Source: Rhodococcus sp. HNM0563 (GTDB lineage Bacteria > Actinomycetota > Actinomycetes > Mycobacteriales > Mycobacteriaceae). Taken from it: DNA of 64,000 nucleotides. The stretch lies in the NCBI RefSeq assembly GCF_012726195.1, contig NZ_JAASAF010000006.1:1-64000 (forward strand). Reading direction: 5' to 3'. Below are positions 25,758 through 35,056 of the stretch, in pieces. Under the pieces are notes generated by a model. It was not told where the DNA came from, searched no databases, and worked only from the letters and a program-made list of their open reading frames with translations. The translations under genes and the position numbers were made by a program. The first letter of the stretch is position 1. The number at the start of each line of letters is the position of its first letter.

Positions 25758-27056
25758 TCAATCAGGCAGCCCGCGTCTCCATTGCACATCCATCGGCAAC
25801 TCGCCGATCGACTCCAGCACCGAGGGGCGGTAACCGCCGCCGACCTCGGGATCCGGGAAATGTTCCTCGGGATCGATGAACATCACCTCGATCCCGTCGA
25901 GGTGAAGTCGACGGACCATCTCGAGCAGAACCCTTCTACCCGCCGGGAACACCGAGCGGACGAGGGCCAGGTCGAGCACGAGCCGCGGGGTGACGATCGG
26001 TTCGTCGATCAGGTCGCGCACGATCGTCTCCACGTTCGTGAACTGGAGGTCGCCCTGCAACACCAGCAGGGTGACGGCGGTATCTCCGTCTCCGAATTCC
26101 CTGCGGCGACGCAGAACCGAGTGCGCCACCATGGGTGCGTCCATGAGATGCAGATTCATGTCTCGTGAAAGACGTTCGCAGACTTCGACTCCGCGAGCAC
26201 TGGTACCGTGCGAATCGAGGCGCGGCGAGAAAACCGAAATCCCCAACTGTCCCGGGAGGATTCCGATGATCCCGCCGGATACACCGCTCTTGGCGGGGAT
26301 CCCGATGTTCGTCAGCCAGTCCCCTGCCGCGTCGTACATTCCGCACGTTGCCATCACCGACAACACTTGACGCACCACAGGTCTGGAGAATATCTGCTCG
26401 CCCGTGCGCGGCTGAACTCCACCACTGGCAAGAGTTGCAGCCATCATCCCGAGATCGGCGGTCGTCACACGCACCGCGCACTGTCGTACATACCCTTCGA
26501 CCACAGCGCGCGGATCACCGGTGAAGACGTCGTAACTGCGAAGAAGATTGGCCAGAGCGAGATTTCGGTAACCGTTGTCCAGCTCCGATCCTGCAACCTT
26601 GTCATCGATGTCGAGTTCGCGCCCGGCCAACGACGAGAGCAGTTTCCGGATCTGCTCGACGCCGGAATCCGCCGACGACGCGGATGCTACGAGGGCATGC
26701 GTCGCGAGCGCACCGGCATTGATCATCGGGTTGAGCGGACGACCGGTGTTCCGCTCGAGCGAGATCTCGCTGAACGCCTCACCGGACGGTTCCACACCGA
26801 CATGGTCGAGCACAGCCTCGAACCCGAGGGTCTGGAGTGCGAGACCGTACACGAACGGCTTCGAAATCGATTGGATCGTGAACATGTCCGCGTAGTCGCC
26901 GACCGAGTACGCGTCGCCCTCCGCGGTCACCAGCGACAGCGCGAACCGATCGGGGTCGACCGTTGCCAACTGCGGAATGTAGTCCGCAAGCTCACCCGAA
27001 TCGGCCGCGCACGTCTCGAGTACCTCGTTCAGATAATCCGGGATCGGGGACCGCAT
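25758..27056 (-). CDS. glsA: Glutaminase with C-terminal STAS domain
   Basis: This 432-residue protein has a serine-dependent glutaminase domain (about 1-305) with the Ser-Lys pair in FTIQSISKPF, LNPMINAGA, SELDNGYRN and GIPAKSGVSGGI. A STAS-like domain (about 325-425: DTAVTLLVLQGDLQFTN) follows, giving more than 100 residues beyond the usual GlsA length. ATG 27056 is preferred over the longer open frame. It converts glutamine to glutamate and ammonia. STAS domains sense or bind nucleotides or partners, so regulation by an anti-sigma-like partner is conceivable. It converges on the SDR gene. Confidence 0.92.
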   Translation of the reverse strand: MRSPIPDYLNEVLETCAADSGELADYIPQLATVDPDRFALSLVTAEGDAYSVGDYADMFTIQSISKPFVYGLALQTLGFEAVLDHVGVEPSGEAFSEISLERNTGRPLNPMINAGALATHALVASASSADSGVEQIRKLLSSLAGRELDIDDKVAGSELDNGYRNLALANLLRSYDVFTGDPRAVVEGYVRQCAVRVTTADLGMMAATLASGGVQPRTGEQIFSRPVVRQVLSVMATCGMYDAAGDWLTNIGIPAKSGVSGGIIGILPGQLGISVFSPRLDSHGTSARGVEVCERLSRDMNLHLMDAPMVAHSVLRRRREFGDGDTAVTLLVLQGDLQFTNVETIVRDLIDEPIVTPRLVLDLALVRSVFPAGRRVLLEMVRRLHLDGIEVMFIDPEEHFPDPEVGGGYRPSVLESIGELPMDVQWRRGLPD

Positions 27057-27123
27057 GGCCTCATTCTGGCCTACCCGGCCGCTCGGGGCGAGCGAAGCGA
27101 CGGGAGACTCCCCGCCCGCCGAC

Positions 27124-30100
27124 TCAATACGAGGTCTCGATCGGTCCGGGCGTCCACCACCCGGTCCGGGTCCTCTCCTCCGTGTCGATGTGCGCCGGCT
27201 CGGCCGACGCGTCGAGCGGACGGTACTGCTCGACCGAACCCCAGTCGCGGTCCCAGTCGTTGTCGAGGTACGAGGAGATCGTGCGGCCACCGAGCAACAT
27301 CTCGGTCCAGCCGAGCGGGCCGCCACCGTAGTGGTCCTGCCACAGGTTCGTCGAGATGGCGCCGACGCGGTCCGGGAGGACGCGGAACTCGGGGATCTCG
27401 GCGACACCGTTGCTGTGCAACATCTGATGCTGGCACGGGAAGTTCAGACCGACCGCCCAGTCCAGCAGGACCGGGGACTCGGTGCCGAGAACGGCCTGCG
27501 CCGTCTGTGTCTGCGGCACACGGGGTGGTGTGAACGCGAGCCACTGTTCCGGCGCCAGATCGTGGTCGTGCGCGACGATGCGCACCGTGTCGGTTTCCGC
27601 GGGAAGGGTGTCGAGCGGCACCCGCAGGTTCCTCCACGACGGCGCCGGTCCGATGTCGATCGGGAGGGTGGATCCGAGTGTGCGCACGGTGTCGCCCTCA
27701 GCGACACCGTATTCGAGTTCGATGCGCTGCCCGTAGGTTTCGGTGCCGTCGGCGTCGACCGAGAAAATGCGTCCGGCCGCCGATATCGACACGATGTCGC
27801 CGCGCGAGCCCGCCGCATCCGGTTCGGGCAGGCGGTACCAGTCGGTGGTGACGTTCCCGGTGTTGCCGCCGTAACTACCCAGGACCGGGGTCGTGGCGGG
27901 ATCGAGTCCGAACGGCAGCGCGACGATGCTGCCGTTTGCACCGGCCTGACCGGTACCGCCCTGGGTACCTGCCGTGCCACCTGCCGTCTGGTCGTTGTCG
28001 GAGTCGACGGTGTTCGCGGTACCCGCGTCGGCGGATTCGTCGTCGGCGGTCAGGTCGTCGGCGACACCATTGGGGCTGAAACCATCGCCGCCGCCTGCCA
28101 CCAGTGCGTTCGCGATGTCGCCACTGACCGGCGTCAGCACTCCCGCGTTGGGATCCATCTCGAGCAGGACGTCGTTCGCGAGGCCGCACGCCGAACCGGT
28201 GAGCGCATCGATGTTGGACCTGGCCACCGAGTAGCCCGGGTACTGCGACACCGCGCCCTTCGCGAGGGAGAGCACCTCGAACAGCACCATTGCGGCGGCC
28301 GCGACCGTGAGCGGCGGAATCGACCAGAGTCGTGAGGGTGTATCGGTGCGTCTGGAGGCGACGGGGTGGATGTGCCACCACGCCGCGAGCAGCAGTGCGA
28401 GCACTGTCAGGCCGAAGAACACGGTGGAGAACCCGAACCCTGCGATGGACGGCGGTTTGTCCCACCACGGCACGCCGTAGCTCGACACGTACCACCAGCC
28501 GTTGGGGCCGATGAACGACATCGTGAGCGTGAACAGCACCGCAGCGGCGAAGAGGGCACGATTGCGGCGCGACCGCAGCACCATCGGTCCCACGGCGACC
28601 GCCGCGACGATCGCCACCGAGGCGGCCAGGCCGGCATAGATCCCGAAGTGGTGCGTCCACTTCGTGGGGGCGAACATCATCAGCACCATCGCGCCGAGGG
28701 TGATGCCCACGATTCGCCGGGACGGCCCCTGCGCCGCGCCGGGTACCTTGCCACCGCGGCGCATCAGCGCCAGAATGACCGTGACCAGGCACAACACCAT
28801 GGTGAATACCGCGAAACGCCGCGCGAGCGAGCCGTCGACGGTGATCTGCAGCAGATACTGATAGCGAAGGTATTCCTGGAACCAGGGCACACTCGGGCCG
28901 ACGACATGCGCGGACTGCATCTCCAGCACCGCGGCGAGCGTCTGATCGGCGAACACGGCAGCGAGGATCACGACCCCCGCTGCGACGATCGGTGCGAGCA
29001 CGACGAAGAAGCCGAACTCTCGACCCCGCGCCAGGATGATGCGGGCGATCGGCCGCGCGCCGGCGATCAGTGCCGCGAAACAGATGATGCCGGAGGGGCC
29101 CGCAGTGACCGTGACGGCGCCGATCAGGACGGCCACCGCGGCGGGGAACAGTCGCCGGGTGGCGATGGCGCGCTCGACCGAGCACCAGGTCAGCAGGACA
29201 CCGGTCGCGACGATCGGCTCGGGACGCAGGCCGTTGTTGAACGGCAGCCAGAACGCCAGGAAGACGAAGGCGCCGGTCCACAGCGGTATCGAGTTCCGGC
29301 GGACCGCGGCGCCGATCCGCGGCGCGACCTCGCGACTGATCACCCACCACGCGAGCAGACCTGCGACGAGGCCGGGCAGTCGCATCCAGACGCTCGACGT
29401 GGACACGTGGGTCATGAGCGCGAGCACGTCGTAGAAGGGTGTGCCGAACGGCGACTCCGGTACGCCGAACCACCTGAAGTAGTTGGCCATGTAACCGGCT
29501 TCGCCTGCCGCCCGGGCCATACCCAGTTGGTAGCCGTCGTCTGCAGTGTTCGCGCCGATGATGTGCCAGAGCAGCAAAGTACCGACCACAACGCCGTCGA
29601 CCGGGCGGAACGACCACCACGATGCGGGCAGGATGCGACGGGAACGTCGGCCGTCGGTGGTGTCGAGGCGGTGCAACGACCACAGCGACAGCGCCGTGGC
29701 GAGCACCGCGACGATCATCGCGATGAGCTTGAGGTAGGTCGGGGACGACGTGAAGCGGGTGTCGAGGGTCGCGTCGACCGAGAGTCCGGCGGGAAGCTCG
29801 CCCGTCAGGCCGGTGAACACTCCGACCATCTGCGGGCGGAGGTCACGATCGAACACCTGTTCCGTGTCGGAGCCGCCCGCGCCGGTCACCGAAGCAACCG
29901 TGCGGGTGGGGGTCGAGTTCACCGTGACCGCACAGCCGGTGCCCAGCTCGTCGACGGGCACCGAGAGCAGCATGGTGTTGCGTGCGATCACCTCGAGGGT
30001 GGCCGGGCGCGCGTCGGAACCGGTCGTGACCCGTGCAACGAGCCCGTACCGCTCGGCGTTGGGCGCACCCTGCGGGGAGGTCGAGACGATGGTCGCGCCT

Positions 30101-30378
30101 TCGGCGCCCCCCGCGACCGCGCAGGGGATGGTGATATCCAGTTCGACAGGCGCGTACGACACCAACGGCGCGGTGACACTCGCGCTGCCGTCCTGCGGCC
30201 AGCTCAGCGTCCCCTGCGTCTGAGTCACGGGAAGGAACGGAATCGCCAACGCGGCGACGATGCCCACCAGCGCACCCACCAGGGCGATGAGCCGGGCTCG
30301 CGTCACCTCGGATCGGGTCGCCGACGGCTCGACTGCCGGTGGTCGGACGGGGTCCTCGGTCGTACTGGCCTCACTCAC
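27124..30378 (-). CDS. emb: Emb-family arabinosyltransferase (GT-C)
   Basis: This 1084-residue polytopic membrane protein has an N-terminal TM helix (about 30-48), an extracytoplasmic domain (about 50-215), a long TM block with the catalytic-loop motif NTADDGYQLGMARAAGEAGY (Asp pair), and a large C-terminal carbohydrate-binding region with an Asp/Gly/Thr-rich linker. Length and layout match EmbA/B/C (about 1,090 aa). It adds arabinofuranose from decaprenyl-phospho-arabinose to arabinogalactan or lipoarabinomannan. It stands alone, not in an embCAB array, so which of the three it replaces is unclear. The start is GTG 30378. Confidence 0.93.
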   Translation of the reverse strand: MSEASTTEDPVRPPAVEPSATRSEVTRARLIALVGALVGIVAALAIPFLPVTQTQGTLSWPQDGSASVTAPLVSYAPVELDITIPCAVAGGAEGATIVSTSPQGAPNAERYGLVARVTTGSDARPATLEVIARNTMLLSVPVDELGTGCAVTVNSTPTRTVASVTGAGGSDTEQVFDRDLRPQMVGVFTGLTGELPAGLSVDATLDTRFTSSPTYLKLIAMIVAVLATALSLWSLHRLDTTDGRRSRRILPASWWSFRPVDGVVVGTLLLWHIIGANTADDGYQLGMARAAGEAGYMANYFRWFGVPESPFGTPFYDVLALMTHVSTSSVWMRLPGLVAGLLAWWVISREVAPRIGAAVRRNSIPLWTGAFVFLAFWLPFNNGLRPEPIVATGVLLTWCSVERAIATRRLFPAAVAVLIGAVTVTAGPSGIICFAALIAGARPIARIILARGREFGFFVVLAPIVAAGVVILAAVFADQTLAAVLEMQSAHVVGPSVPWFQEYLRYQYLLQITVDGSLARRFAVFTMVLCLVTVILALMRRGGKVPGAAQGPSRRIVGITLGAMVLMMFAPTKWTHHFGIYAGLAASVAIVAAVAVGPMVLRSRRNRALFAAAVLFTLTMSFIGPNGWWYVSSYGVPWWDKPPSIAGFGFSTVFFGLTVLALLLAAWWHIHPVASRRTDTPSRLWSIPPLTVAAAAMVLFEVLSLAKGAVSQYPGYSVARSNIDALTGSACGLANDVLLEMDPNAGVLTPVSGDIANALVAGGGDGFSPNGVADDLTADDESADAGTANTVDSDNDQTAGGTAGTQGGTGQAGANGSIVALPFGLDPATTPVLGSYGGNTGNVTTDWYRLPEPDAAGSRGDIVSISAAGRIFSVDADGTETYGQRIELEYGVAEGDTVRTLGSTLPIDIGPAPSWRNLRVPLDTLPAETDTVRIVAHDHDLAPEQWLAFTPPRVPQTQTAQAVLGTESPVLLDWAVGLNFPCQHQMLHSNGVAEIPEFRVLPDRVGAISTNLWQDHYGGGPLGWTEMLLGGRTISSYLDNDWDRDWGSVEQYRPLDASAEPAHIDTEERTRTGWWTPGPIETSY

Positions 30379-30430
30379 GCCACGCGATGCTATCCGAGAT
30401 GGGGGCCTGCCCCTATTTCACCGTGCCGTT

Positions 30431-30574
30431 TCACCGCGCCGAAGTCGTTTCGGTACGGGTCTCGGACGGCCGCACTTCGTCCGCAAGAAAGATCATCTGA
30501 GCCATCATCTTGTAACCCGACGTCTCCTCACGGAGCACTTCGATGGATTCGTCGGGATGCACCGAGTCGATCAC
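30431..30574 (-). CDS. Possible small protein in the same frame after the pirin stop
   Basis: After the pirin TGA (30644-30646) the same frame stays open for 70 codons with a natural-looking composition, including HAVIDSVHPDESIEVLREET and SGYKMMAQMIFLADEV. The only plausible start is GTG 30574 with GGTGAG upstream, giving 47 residues. Either it is a small gene starting late, or the whole 70 codons are a remnant or readthrough extension of pirin. I recognise no family. It fills otherwise empty space between emb and pirin. Confidence 0.4.
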   Translation of the reverse strand: MIDSVHPDESIEVLREETSGYKMMAQMIFLADEVRPSETRTETTSAR

Positions 30575-30643
30575 AGCGTGCTCACCGATCGCACCGACGA
30601 AGCGTTCCGAGACGACGTCCTCACTCCGCTGCCTCAGTGGCGT

Positions 30644-31609
30644 TCAGTCCACTGTTTCACGGGCAGCGGGGATCGAACCGAGACGACCTGCCTGGAAGTC
30701 CTCGAAGGCCTGGATCACTTCCGCCCTCGTGTTCATGACGAACGGTCCGGCCATCGCGACCGGCTCACGGATCGGCTTGCCGCCCAGAATGAATACTTCG
30801 ACCGACGCTGTACGCGAGTCCTGGGTATCGGCTGCGGCAATCGTGATCGTCTCACCACGCCCGAACACTGCCAGCTGACCTTCGCGCACAGGACGCCGCT
30901 CACTCCCGACCAGACCACTCCCGGCCAGAACGTAGGCGAGCGAATTGAATTCGGGATTCCACGGCAGCGTCACGCGTGCACCGGGCGCGATGGTGGCATG
31001 CAGCAACGTGATCGGAGTGTAGGTGGATCCGGGACCCTGGTGGCCGTCGAGTTCGCCCGCGATGACGCGGATCAGTGCGCCACCGTCCGGGGAAGAGAGC
31101 AGCGCTACCTTGCTACCGGCGATGTCCTGATAGCGAGGAGCCACCAGCTTGTCGCTCTTCGGCAGGTTCACCCACAGCTGCACGCCATGAAAGAGTCCGC
31201 CCGTCACGACGAGTTGCTCCGGCGGGGCTTCGATGTGCAGGACACCACCGCCGGCTGTCATCCACTGGGTGTCGCCGCCACTGATGACACCACCGCCCCC
31301 GTTCGAGTCCTGATGCTCCATCGTCCCGTCGATCATGTAGGTGACGGTCTCGAAGCCACGGTGCGGATGCCAGGGTGTGCCCTTGGGCTCTCCGGGTGCA
31401 TAGTCGACCTCGCCCATCTGATCCATGTGGATGAACGGGTCGAGGTGCTCGAGGCCGACACCCGCGAATGCGCGGCGGACCGGGAAACCTTCGCCTTCGT
31501 AACCGGTGGGTGCGGTGGTCACCGACAGGACCGGTCGCGCGACGGCACCCTGTGCGGGTTCCGTGACGCGCGGTAGCGCAAGGACGTTGTCGACGCTCAC
31601 GGCAGGCAT
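30644..31609 (-). CDS. Pirin-family protein (bicupin)
   Basis: The 321 residues form two cupin domains. The N-terminal one holds the metal site: HPHRGFETVTYMIDGTMEHQ supplies two His plus a later His, and VLHIEAPPE the Glu. ATG 31609 follows GAGGAG. Pirins act as quercetin-2,3-dioxygenase-like enzymes or redox-sensitive cofactors; neither can be chosen from sequence. A symmetric operator lies just upstream (31629-31648), yet no MarR/HxlR regulator gene is adjacent. An open frame continues after the stop (see 30431-30574). Confidence 0.9.
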   Translation of the reverse strand: MPAVSVDNVLALPRVTEPAQGAVARPVLSVTTAPTGYEGEGFPVRRAFAGVGLEHLDPFIHMDQMGEVDYAPGEPKGTPWHPHRGFETVTYMIDGTMEHQDSNGGGGVISGGDTQWMTAGGGVLHIEAPPEQLVVTGGLFHGVQLWVNLPKSDKLVAPRYQDIAGSKVALLSSPDGGALIRVIAGELDGHQGPGSTYTPITLLHATIAPGARVTLPWNPEFNSLAYVLAGSGLVGSERRPVREGQLAVFGRGETITIAAADTQDSRTASVEVFILGGKPIREPVAMAGPFVMNTRAEVIQAFEDFQAGRLGSIPAARETVD

Positions 31610-31628
31610 TAGCTCTCCTCGGAGTCAT

Positions 31629-31648
31629 ATAGTTGATTTATCAACTAT
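31629..31648. promoter_or_regulatory. 20-bp palindromic operator upstream of pirin
   Basis: ATAGTTGAT-tt-ATCAACTAT is perfectly symmetric and ends 20 nt before the pirin start. TTGAT/ATCAA dyads of this kind are typical of MarR/HxlR-type sites that often control pirin genes. The regulator must be encoded elsewhere. Confidence 0.7.
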
Positions 31649-31859
31649 CTCAACACGGGTAGCCGAGAAGTATTCCCCACCCCAGGACCGTTACACCGGC
31701 GTGCCCCTGACCTTCCAGCTCGATTCCGTGCTCGGTGCCGGCACCGAAGACCAACCGGTCACCCCATAGGACATTTCGACCCACGCCGGTACATTCGGGC
31801 GGCGTGCCCGTGCCACTCCGCCCGGATGCCGGGGGACAGACGATTCGAAAAGAGAACAC

Positions 31860-33422
31860 ATGCGGACGAGAACACGCAGGCGATCGGCGTCTGCCGTCGC
31901 CTTAACGGTACTCGCCACCTGCCTCGGCGGTGTGGCCGCGGCCGGCCCTACGGTCGCACCGACGATGCCGGTACTCGAGAAGTACGACGTCCACGACGTC
32001 GCCGCCGGTCGTGCCGAGTGCGGATCGGGGTCACATCCGGAAACCGGTCTGCAAGGCGATGTTCCGGCGGACGACCGAGCAAGCGGCCGCAGCACCGAGG
32101 GGTACCGGTGCAACATGTCACAGATCGGCGGGTTCGATGGCGGTGGCTCCGGAATTGTCTCGGCGAGCTATGGCCACTGCGCCTACATGGGATCGGTGTT
32201 CCCGTCCACATTGATCGGAGATTCGGCGGGGGTGCGCGTCGTCGATGTGTCCCACCCGGCCTCACCGACTCTCAGCGCGAATCTCACCGAGCCCGCGATG
32301 CTCGCCGGCACATGGGAGAGCCTCAAGGTCCACGAAGGACGGAAACTGCTGGTGGGAACCGGTGTTCCCGCGAACTTCGGAGCCGGGCTCCTGTCGGTAT
32401 ACGACATCACCGACTGCGCTCACCCTCGACTGCTCAACCCGGGGCCGGGAAGCAGCCTCCACATGCCACTGCCGATCACGGCCCACGAGGGCGGGTTCTC
32501 TCCGGACGGGATGACCTACTGGTCGACCGGAAACGAGGGTGTGGTCAGCGCCGTCGACCTCTCCGATCCCACGAACCCTCGAGTGGTGTGGCAGGGCTGG
32601 CCCGGGATCTCCGCGCACGGATTCGGATTCAGCCCCGACGGCAACCGGATGTACCTGGCGAACAACTTCGGCGGCCTCACGATCCTCGACACCAGTGCAG
32701 TACAGCGACGTGATCCCGAACCGACGGTGCCGCAGATATCGCAGATGTCGTGGACGGATGGCTGGGCCACCCAGCACAGCATTCCTGTCACCTACGACGG
32801 CCGGCCCTACCTCTTCACCATCGATGAAGGCGGTTCCGGCGGAGTCAAACTCATCGACATAGATGACGAGACATCCCCGGAGGTCGTGAACTCGATCAAA
32901 CTCGAGATCAATCTGCCGGACAACATCGACAGCCAGGTCGCGTCCGCGATGGGCGGTTCGATCTTCTCGTACGAGGCGCATTACTGCAGCGCCGACCGCC
33001 CCGCGAATCCTACGGCTCTCGCGTGCGGGTGGTTCGGTTCGGGTATTCGTGTGTTCGATGTCAGCGATCCATTCGACGTGCGCGAGATCGCCTACTACAA
33101 CCCGCCGGCGTTCACCGGCCGCGCCGACGAACGTCCCAACTCGTCGCACGCCCTGCTATCGATCATTGGGGTTCCCGTCCTCGGCCTGCCCGCGGTCGCG
33201 CAGTCCGCCGCGGCCGGGCAGTTCGATCCGGCCGAGGCACTGAGCGACCGGACCGGAATGGTCCTCGGCGGCGACCTGTCGTCCGACTGGTGCGTCTCGC
33301 CGCCCGCGTGGCGCGGCAACGAACTGTGGGTCACATGTGCCGACAACGGGTTCCTGACGCTGCAACTCGACCCGGCCGTCTACACGCCGCCCGCCGATCA
33401 GCAGACCACGATCGGATCCTGA
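31860..33422 (+). CDS. Secreted LVIVD-repeat beta-propeller protein
   Basis: This 520-residue protein has a Sec-type signal peptide (TRTRRRSASAVALTVLATCL, cleaved after about residue 28 at an Ala-rich site) and then repeated LVIVD-type blades: GVRVVDVSHPASPTL, LLSVYDITDCAHPRLL, VVSAVDLSDPTNPRVV, GVKLIDIDDETSPEVV, GIRVFDVSDPFDVREI. Several extracytoplasmic Cys are present. The TGA overlaps the start of the DUF305 gene (TGATG), so the two are translationally coupled. The function is unknown; such propellers are usually scaffolds or binding proteins on the cell surface. Confidence 0.85.
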   Translation: MRTRTRRRSASAVALTVLATCLGGVAAAGPTVAPTMPVLEKYDVHDVAAGRAECGSGSHPETGLQGDVPADDRASGRSTEGYRCNMSQIGGFDGGGSGIVSASYGHCAYMGSVFPSTLIGDSAGVRVVDVSHPASPTLSANLTEPAMLAGTWESLKVHEGRKLLVGTGVPANFGAGLLSVYDITDCAHPRLLNPGPGSSLHMPLPITAHEGGFSPDGMTYWSTGNEGVVSAVDLSDPTNPRVVWQGWPGISAHGFGFSPDGNRMYLANNFGGLTILDTSAVQRRDPEPTVPQISQMSWTDGWATQHSIPVTYDGRPYLFTIDEGGSGGVKLIDIDDETSPEVVNSIKLEINLPDNIDSQVASAMGGSIFSYEAHYCSADRPANPTALACGWFGSGIRVFDVSDPFDVREIAYYNPPAFTGRADERPNSSHALLSIIGVPVLGLPAVAQSAAAGQFDPAEALSDRTGMVLGGDLSSDWCVSPPAWRGNELWVTCADNGFLTLQLDPAVYTPPADQQTTIGS

Positions 33423-34033
33423 TGCGCAGGACGGTCCAGATCGCCGGATTCGGATCGCTGGCGTTGCTCCTGCTGGTCGTGGGGGCGGCGCTGCGTCCGT
33501 TGATCGTGCCCGAGGTGTCGCGGGTCAAACCGGTGCTCGATGCCGTGGAGATCGGGTTCGTACAGGACATGGCCGAACACCATCAGCAGGCCCTGGCCAT
33601 GACGATGCGTCTGTCGCCGGATGTCGACCCGGCTGTCGCTGCACTCGCCCGGCAGATCGGCGACTCCCAGCGTACCGAGATCGGGATCCTCACCGGCTGG
33701 CTGCAGCTCGCCGACGCACCACCGACGAATCCCGAACCCATGTCGTGGCACGAAACGCCCGGACACACCCACGGCGGCGCCGTTCCCGACGAGTCGATGC
33801 CGGGAATGGCGACCACCGCCGAGCTCGACGCACTTTCGGCCGCGACCGGACGTGACGCCGAGGTGCTGTTCCTGCAGCTTATGCACCTCCACCACCTCGG
33901 CGGCATCGAGATGGCGCAGACCGCCGACGCCCTGCTCGCGAGCGGTCCCGTCGACCGTATGGCGCGCAGCATGGTGCAGGAACAGAGCCAAGAGGCCGGG
34001 CTCATCTCGATACTTCTCGCGGAACGGTCGTGA
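33422..34033 (+). CDS. DUF305-domain exported protein
   Basis: The 203 residues start with an uncleaved or cleaved N-terminal TM/signal helix (IAGFGSLALLLLVVGAALRP) and then two DUF305 ferritin-like helical halves, each with a His-rich motif: DMAEHHQQALAM and LQLMHLHHLGGIEMA. The linker contains HTHGG. DUF305 proteins are exported and His/Met-rich, and some occur in copper-response loci, so metal binding is plausible. It is coupled to the LVIVD gene, so the two products may work together outside the membrane. Confidence 0.85.
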   Translation: MRRTVQIAGFGSLALLLLVVGAALRPLIVPEVSRVKPVLDAVEIGFVQDMAEHHQQALAMTMRLSPDVDPAVAALARQIGDSQRTEIGILTGWLQLADAPPTNPEPMSWHETPGHTHGGAVPDESMPGMATTAELDALSAATGRDAEVLFLQLMHLHHLGGIEMAQTADALLASGPVDRMARSMVQEQSQEAGLISILLAERS

Positions 34034-34042
34034 TCCACGCGA

Positions 34043-35041
34043 TCAGCAACCAGTGAGCACTGCTAGCAGTTCGGGACCCGACCAATTCCGGCGGCCACCG
34101 CGCTCCGCGTCGCGGATCAGTTCGACGAGCCGGTCGTTGACCGGTGTCGCGACGCCGTACTCACGGCCGAGCCGCACGACTTCGCCATTGATCCAGTCGA
34201 CCTCGGTGACACGACCGGCCTCCAGGTCCTCCCACATCGACGATCGGGCGAGCGGATCGATCGCGAGCATCGACGACGCAACGTTGCGGAACACGATGTC
34301 CGGCACCGTCAGTAGACGCGGGATCCATGCCGGCGGCAGCGGCGTGAGGCGCGCCGCGATGCGTCCCGCAACCTTCCCTACGGCGAGCGCTTCGCGCTGC
34401 GCCGCAGCGAGACAACGACGGTAGGAACGCTGCGACAGTTCGGTCTTCAGGGGCAGACCCGACAGTGCGTTGATCGGGTTGTTCAGATTCAGGAGCAGCT
34501 TCGCCCACAGCACCGCGTCCATGTCGGATCTGACGGTCAGCGGTAGTCCGGCCACATCGAAAAGGCTCAGGTAGGGGGCGAGCAGGCCGCTGTCCTCGAC
34601 CTCGATGCCACCCTCGGATCCCTGGTGGAACCACCCCTTGCCCTGTGCCACGACGTTGAACGGCACCATCCCCGCGAGCACCGGCCGGTCGATCTGCTCC
34701 CGCAACACCGACGCATTGGACAGCCCGTTCTGCAGGCCGACCACTACGGCGGCGTCGTTCAGCAGGGGAGCAATCGTTTCGGATACCTCCTCGGTTGCAG
34801 ACGATTTCACCGTGACCAACACGAGTGTCGCGTCTGCGACGACGTCCGGCTCGGTCCGGTACTCCACTCGGTCGACGTGCATGTCGGCACCGTCGAGATC
34901 GGTCAGGCGCAGGCCGTGTTCACGCACCTCGTCGGCGAGCCGCTTCCGCCCCACGAACACGACCTCCGCACCGGCCGCTGCCAACCGTCCCCCGATATAA
35001 CAGCCGATACTTCCCGCGCCGTACACCACAATGGTGGGCAT
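34043..35041 (-). CDS. panE: 2-dehydropantoate 2-reductase family protein
   Basis: This 332-residue protein has an N-terminal Rossmann motif VVYGAGSIGCYIGGRLAAAG, VLVTVKSSATEE, GLQNGLSN (conserved Asn), and the catalytic Lys/Asn in LWAKLLLNLNNPINALSG, followed by the all-helical C-terminal ApbA domain. AGGAG precedes ATG 35041. It would reduce ketopantoate to pantoate with NADPH. Its place 15 nt after a hydroxy-acid oxidase gene suggests it may act on another 2-oxo acid; many actinobacteria carry several PanE paralogues. Confidence 0.85.
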   Translation of the reverse strand: MPTIVVYGAGSIGCYIGGRLAAAGAEVVFVGRKRLADEVREHGLRLTDLDGADMHVDRVEYRTEPDVVADATLVLVTVKSSATEEVSETIAPLLNDAAVVVGLQNGLSNASVLREQIDRPVLAGMVPFNVVAQGKGWFHQGSEGGIEVEDSGLLAPYLSLFDVAGLPLTVRSDMDAVLWAKLLLNLNNPINALSGLPLKTELSQRSYRRCLAAAQREALAVGKVAGRIAARLTPLPPAWIPRLLTVPDIVFRNVASSMLAIDPLARSSMWEDLEAGRVTEVDWINGEVVRLGREYGVATPVNDRLVELIRDAERGGRRNWSGPELLAVLTGC

Positions 35042-35056
35042 CTACCGAAACTCCTG

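Noticed and set aside
28366-30738. Rightward open frame of 790 codons opposite emb
   Set aside because: It is the antisense of the arabinosyltransferase, rich in Arg, Asp, His and Gly, with no start signal or motif.
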